Source: Acidobacteriaceae bacterium
Lineage (GTDB): Bacteria > Acidobacteriota > Terriglobia > Terriglobales > Acidobacteriaceae
DNA length: 9,215 bases
Direction of reading: 5' to 3'
Assembly (NCBI GenBank): GCA_030040115.1
Contig: JASHUH010000052.1
Span: 1-9,215, forward strand
Below, one piece after another: positions 7,573 to 9,215 of this stretch. The notes under the pieces were generated by a model. That model saw only the letters and a program-made list of their open reading frames with translations. It was not told the DNA's origin and did not search any database. Each line of letters begins with the position of its first letter. Position 1 is the first letter of the stretch. The position numbers and the translations under genes were made by a program.

Positions 7573-7578
7573 CTCCTT
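7573..7578 (-). promoter_or_regulatory. Strong ribosome binding site of the thiolase
   Basis: AAGGAG on the minus strand, 9 nt before the ATG at 7563. It confirms the start and contrasts with the weak site of the downstream GTG-started glcD. Confidence 0.75.
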
Positions 7579-7650
7579 GGGGAAGGTGCGCGATCTCGCG
7601 AGCTTGGCGGCTCCTGGAGGCGCATTCCATAGGATGCTAGACCGCCGGAC

Positions 7651-7684
7651 TCGATCCAGAGCATCGATCCCAGGACCTCGATCC
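7651..7684. repeat. Three phased TCGATCC direct repeats
   Basis: TCGATCC occurs at 7651-7657, 7664-7670 and 7678-7684, with starts 13 and 14 nt apart. It lies in the divergent intergenic region between the thiolase and the membrane lectin-like gene. TAGGAT (7630-7635) and ATCCTA (7681-7686) form a distant inverted pair around it. It could be an operator array or chance; no known regulator is implied. Confidence 0.4.
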
Positions 7685-7743
7685 TAGCTGCGGATCTGCT
7701 TTCCAGTCCAGAGCGCAGGTTGCAGCACCGTCGGGCGGAAATT

Positions 7744-7807
7744 TTGCATGAGGACGATCACCGCGATCCCATGCAATTTTCCCGTCGCGCAGCGGAAAAG
7801 CATGCTT
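7744..7807. promoter_or_regulatory. Cluster of GCATG inverted motifs upstream of lectin-like gene
   Basis: TTGCATG (7744-7750) and CATGCAA (7770-7776) form a perfect inverted pair. GGAAA on the left and TTTCC on the right extend it with a small mismatch. A perfect 10-bp palindrome, AAGCATGCTT, follows at 7798-7807. All three share the core GCATG and lie within 103 nt of the start at 7847. They may be regulator binding sites or a hairpin in the leader. I see no convincing -35/-10 pair here, so the promoter itself is not located. Confidence 0.35.
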
Positions 7808-7832
7808 AAATCGACACAATTCATTCTCACGC

Positions 7833-7839
7833 AAAGGAG
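7833..7839 (+). promoter_or_regulatory. Strong ribosome binding site of the lectin-like gene
   Basis: AAAGGAG with a 7-nt spacer to the ATG at 7847. It decides the start in favour of 7847 over the in-frame upstream ATGs at 7748 and 7802. Confidence 0.8.
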
Positions 7840-7846
7840 TGGCGTC

Positions 7847-8677
7847 ATGAAGAACGAAACGCCTCAGCAGCCGGGCGAGGCGGCGGTGCGCGCGTCGGGC
7901 AAAACCATGGCCGACGTGCTGGATGACATTCTCATGCAGCCGAGAAAGTGGTTTTCCCTGCTGCTCTTCCTCGCCATCGTGTCCGCACTCATCATGCTGG
8001 TTATGTTCGTCTTTACCCGCTTGTTTCATGTGGAGACGTCGGAAGTTCGCGTCGGGGGCTCGAATTCCCACGTTATCTTTGAGCGGGTTGAGACCCGCAC
8101 GGGGAACGGGGAGTATCTGGTCGTCGTGAGTCCGGAAGGTTGGCAAAGGACCGGGATAGTGGTTCAGTCGGGCAGCGAAGTCTCGTTTTCGGCGGGAGGC
8201 AGAATTTGCATTGATCTGAACGAAATCTGGGAAAAAGTGCAGTTGCGCAAACAGTACGAAGAGAAAGTGGCGCGTGAACGAGGCATCCGTTCCAACGACC
8301 CCACTGAGAACCGGGCGCCTGAGGATTTTTTTACGGCCGATGAGAAACGGTCCTTGATCCTCGACCGGCCATGGGTCGATCCCGATGGGTTCAGCCTGGA
8401 TACGTTCCAACCGAGTTTTCGGTCCCGAAGGGCCCGCTATCTGCTGCCTGACAAGCCCGCTGGAGGGTTGGTGGCGGCCATCAAGAATGGGGCCAGTGAA
8501 CCGGGGAGAGCCGAAGCGTTCTTCGTGGGCAGCCAGGACAGTCTGTCCGCGCCAACGGACGGCGAACTGTGGTTCACGGTGAACGACGTGCAGTTCAACG
8601 ACCCGAATAACCGCAACCTCTTTTACAACGACAATATTGGCACGTTCTGGGTGAAGGTCGTGGTCAAGCGGCAATGA
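7847..8677 (+). CDS. Single-pass membrane protein with LecA/PA-IL-like C-terminal domain, function unknown
   Basis: A 276-aa protein that I cannot assign to a named function. A short cytoplasmic N-terminus (about 1-34) precedes one strong transmembrane helix (about 35-58), and the remainder is probably outside the membrane. There is no signal-peptidase motif, so it is likely anchored. The outer part begins with beta-rich sequence. Then come GWQRTGIVVQSGSEVSFSAGG (about 99-118, quoted to show the G-x-V...AGG pattern), a charged, possibly helical stretch (about 125-170), and a beta-rich end. In that end, GELWFTVND (239-247) and YNDNIGTFWVKVVV (260-273) resemble the last strands of the galactose-binding lectin PA-IL, where YND is followed by NNSGSFSV. 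The lectin resemblance is from memory and covers short motifs; sugar binding is inference. The start is set by the strong AAAGGAG. The gene stands alone, divergent from the thiolase and convergent with the next gene 25 nt away. Confidence 0.75.
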   Translation: MKNETPQQPGEAAVRASGKTMADVLDDILMQPRKWFSLLLFLAIVSALIMLVMFVFTRLFHVETSEVRVGGSNSHVIFERVETRTGNGEYLVVVSPEGWQRTGIVVQSGSEVSFSAGGRICIDLNEIWEKVQLRKQYEEKVARERGIRSNDPTENRAPEDFFTADEKRSLILDRPWVDPDGFSLDTFQPSFRSRRARYLLPDKPAGGLVAAIKNGASEPGRAEAFFVGSQDSLSAPTDGELWFTVNDVQFNDPNNRNLFYNDNIGTFWVKVVVKRQ

Positions 8678-8702
8678 TCCCGAAGCACCACGGAAACAAG
8701 AT

Positions 8703-9215
8703 TCAGCTCGGCATGTCCAGCAGGGTCCACGCATCTTTGGCGTAGAAGTGATAAATCGTGCGGTGGTCCACAACCGAATCGGCCAGGGCGTCGTGATCGA
8801 TCAGCGGTGGGCGCGGAAAAAGGCCGGCCTGGGCGTCGTGCACCTGCTGCGGCGAGGCGGCATCGATGCCCCAATTGAAGCCCAGCACATCGCCCGTCCC
8901 ATGCGCCTGCAGCCGCTCCGTTTCCGGGGCCGAAGCCAGCACAAACCTCGCCGCCAGGCTTGTCCCCGAGTCGCCCGTAAAGAAGACCAGCAGGGAGACC
9001 GTACCCTTGGCCGAGCACAGCACCGCCCAATCCGAAGAGCCGGAACCTTCCAGGCTGGCATGAACCACGTTCTCGGGCCGATGCGCTTCGTAGGTCTGCG
9101 GAATCAGGCAGCCGCGGCGGCTGAGCTCGGCCTGGATCGTGGCGGGTAAGTCGGGAAATGACTCGATGGGCAAGTGGCGGATGCGATAGGGAGTGGGCCG
9201 GCCGTCCACGCTGAC
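8703..9215 (-). CDS. Conserved-looking hypothetical protein, 5' end cut by window edge
   Basis: The last 170 codons of a gene whose beginning lies past the right edge. The frame runs open through 9215, so the GTG at 9209 need not be the start. I do not recognise a named family. Visible features, counted from that GTG: a helix-like LPATIQAELSRRGCLIPQTY stretch (21-40) with Cys34, and NVVHASL (47-53). Next come DWAVLCSAKGTVSLLVFF (60-77), which looks like a beta pair with Cys65, and FNWGIDAASP (111-120). The end is a His/Asp-rich segment, LIDHDALADSVVDH...YHFY (136-156). The RGCLIPQ plus DWAVLCS pairing recalls uncharacterised proteins I associate with Acidobacteriota, but I cannot confirm this. 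No transmembrane helix is in the visible part; a signal peptide could lie in the missing N-terminus. It converges on the lectin-like gene. Confidence 0.75.
   Translation of the reverse strand, partial: VSVDGRPTPYRIRHLPIESFPDLPATIQAELSRRGCLIPQTYEAHRPENVVHASLEGSGSSDWAVLCSAKGTVSLLVFFTGDSGTSLAARFVLASAPETERLQAHGTGDVLGFNWGIDAASPQQVHDAQAGLFPRPPLIDHDALADSVVDHRTIYHFYAKDAWTLLDMPS

Noticed and set aside
6517..7632. 371-codon + strand open frame
   Set aside because: It is antisense to the thiolase, which has all catalytic residues and a strong ribosome site. The translation has no family signature.
8678..8702. Shared terminator between the convergent last two genes
   Set aside because: The 25-nt gap shows no stem and no T tract.
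7637..8773. 378-codon - strand open frame covering the lectin-like gene
   Set aside because: The + strand frame has a strong AAAGGAG, a clear transmembrane helix and beta-rich sequence. The opposite frame gives a His/Asp-rich stretch where the helix is encoded and no motif.

Overview
The window is a GC-rich bacterial chromosome segment of about 9.2 kb. It carries seven complete genes and one gene cut by the right edge. Nothing in it looks like a mobile element, CRISPR array, prophage or RNA gene. The gene content, the GC-rich coding style and a short GGGA-type octamer repeat would fit an Acidobacteriota-like soil bacterium. That placement is inference from gene style, not from a diagnostic marker.

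Left, + strand (about 165-1995): a phosphohexomutase of the phosphoglucomutase/phosphomannomutase family is followed 25 nt later by a small FtsB/DivIC-type septum formation initiator. The two are probably co-transcribed. A 218-nt tail-to-tail intergenic region follows. It holds a 10-bp palindrome, five tandem copies of an 8-bp repeat and a weak hairpin.

Centre, - strand (7563 down to 2214): a FadA-like thiolase comes first, then, after a 94-nt gap, glcD, glcE and glcF, which encode the three subunits of glycolate oxidase. glcD and glcE overlap by one base (TGATG), and glcE and glcF are 4 nt apart, so glcDEF is a tight, translationally coupled unit. The three products form a flavin/iron-sulfur enzyme that oxidises glycolate (possibly also D-lactate) to the 2-oxo acid and feeds electrons to the respiratory chain. 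The thiolase makes acetyl-CoA from 3-ketoacyl-CoA. It may be read with glc, but the functional link is only suggestive.

Right (7564-9215): a 283-nt divergent intergenic region with several short repeated and palindromic motifs precedes a + strand gene for a 276-aa single-pass membrane protein. Its extracytoplasmic part ends in a beta-rich segment resembling the galactose-binding PA-IL (LecA) lectin fold. Converging on it from the right edge is a partial - strand gene for a conserved-looking protein of unknown function. These last two genes are the least understood part of the window.

Most of the window is ordinary metabolism and cell division. I see no clear new multi-gene system. The points most worth a second look are the membrane-anchored lectin-like protein with its motif-rich upstream region, the octamer repeat, and the thiolase-glcDEF arrangement.
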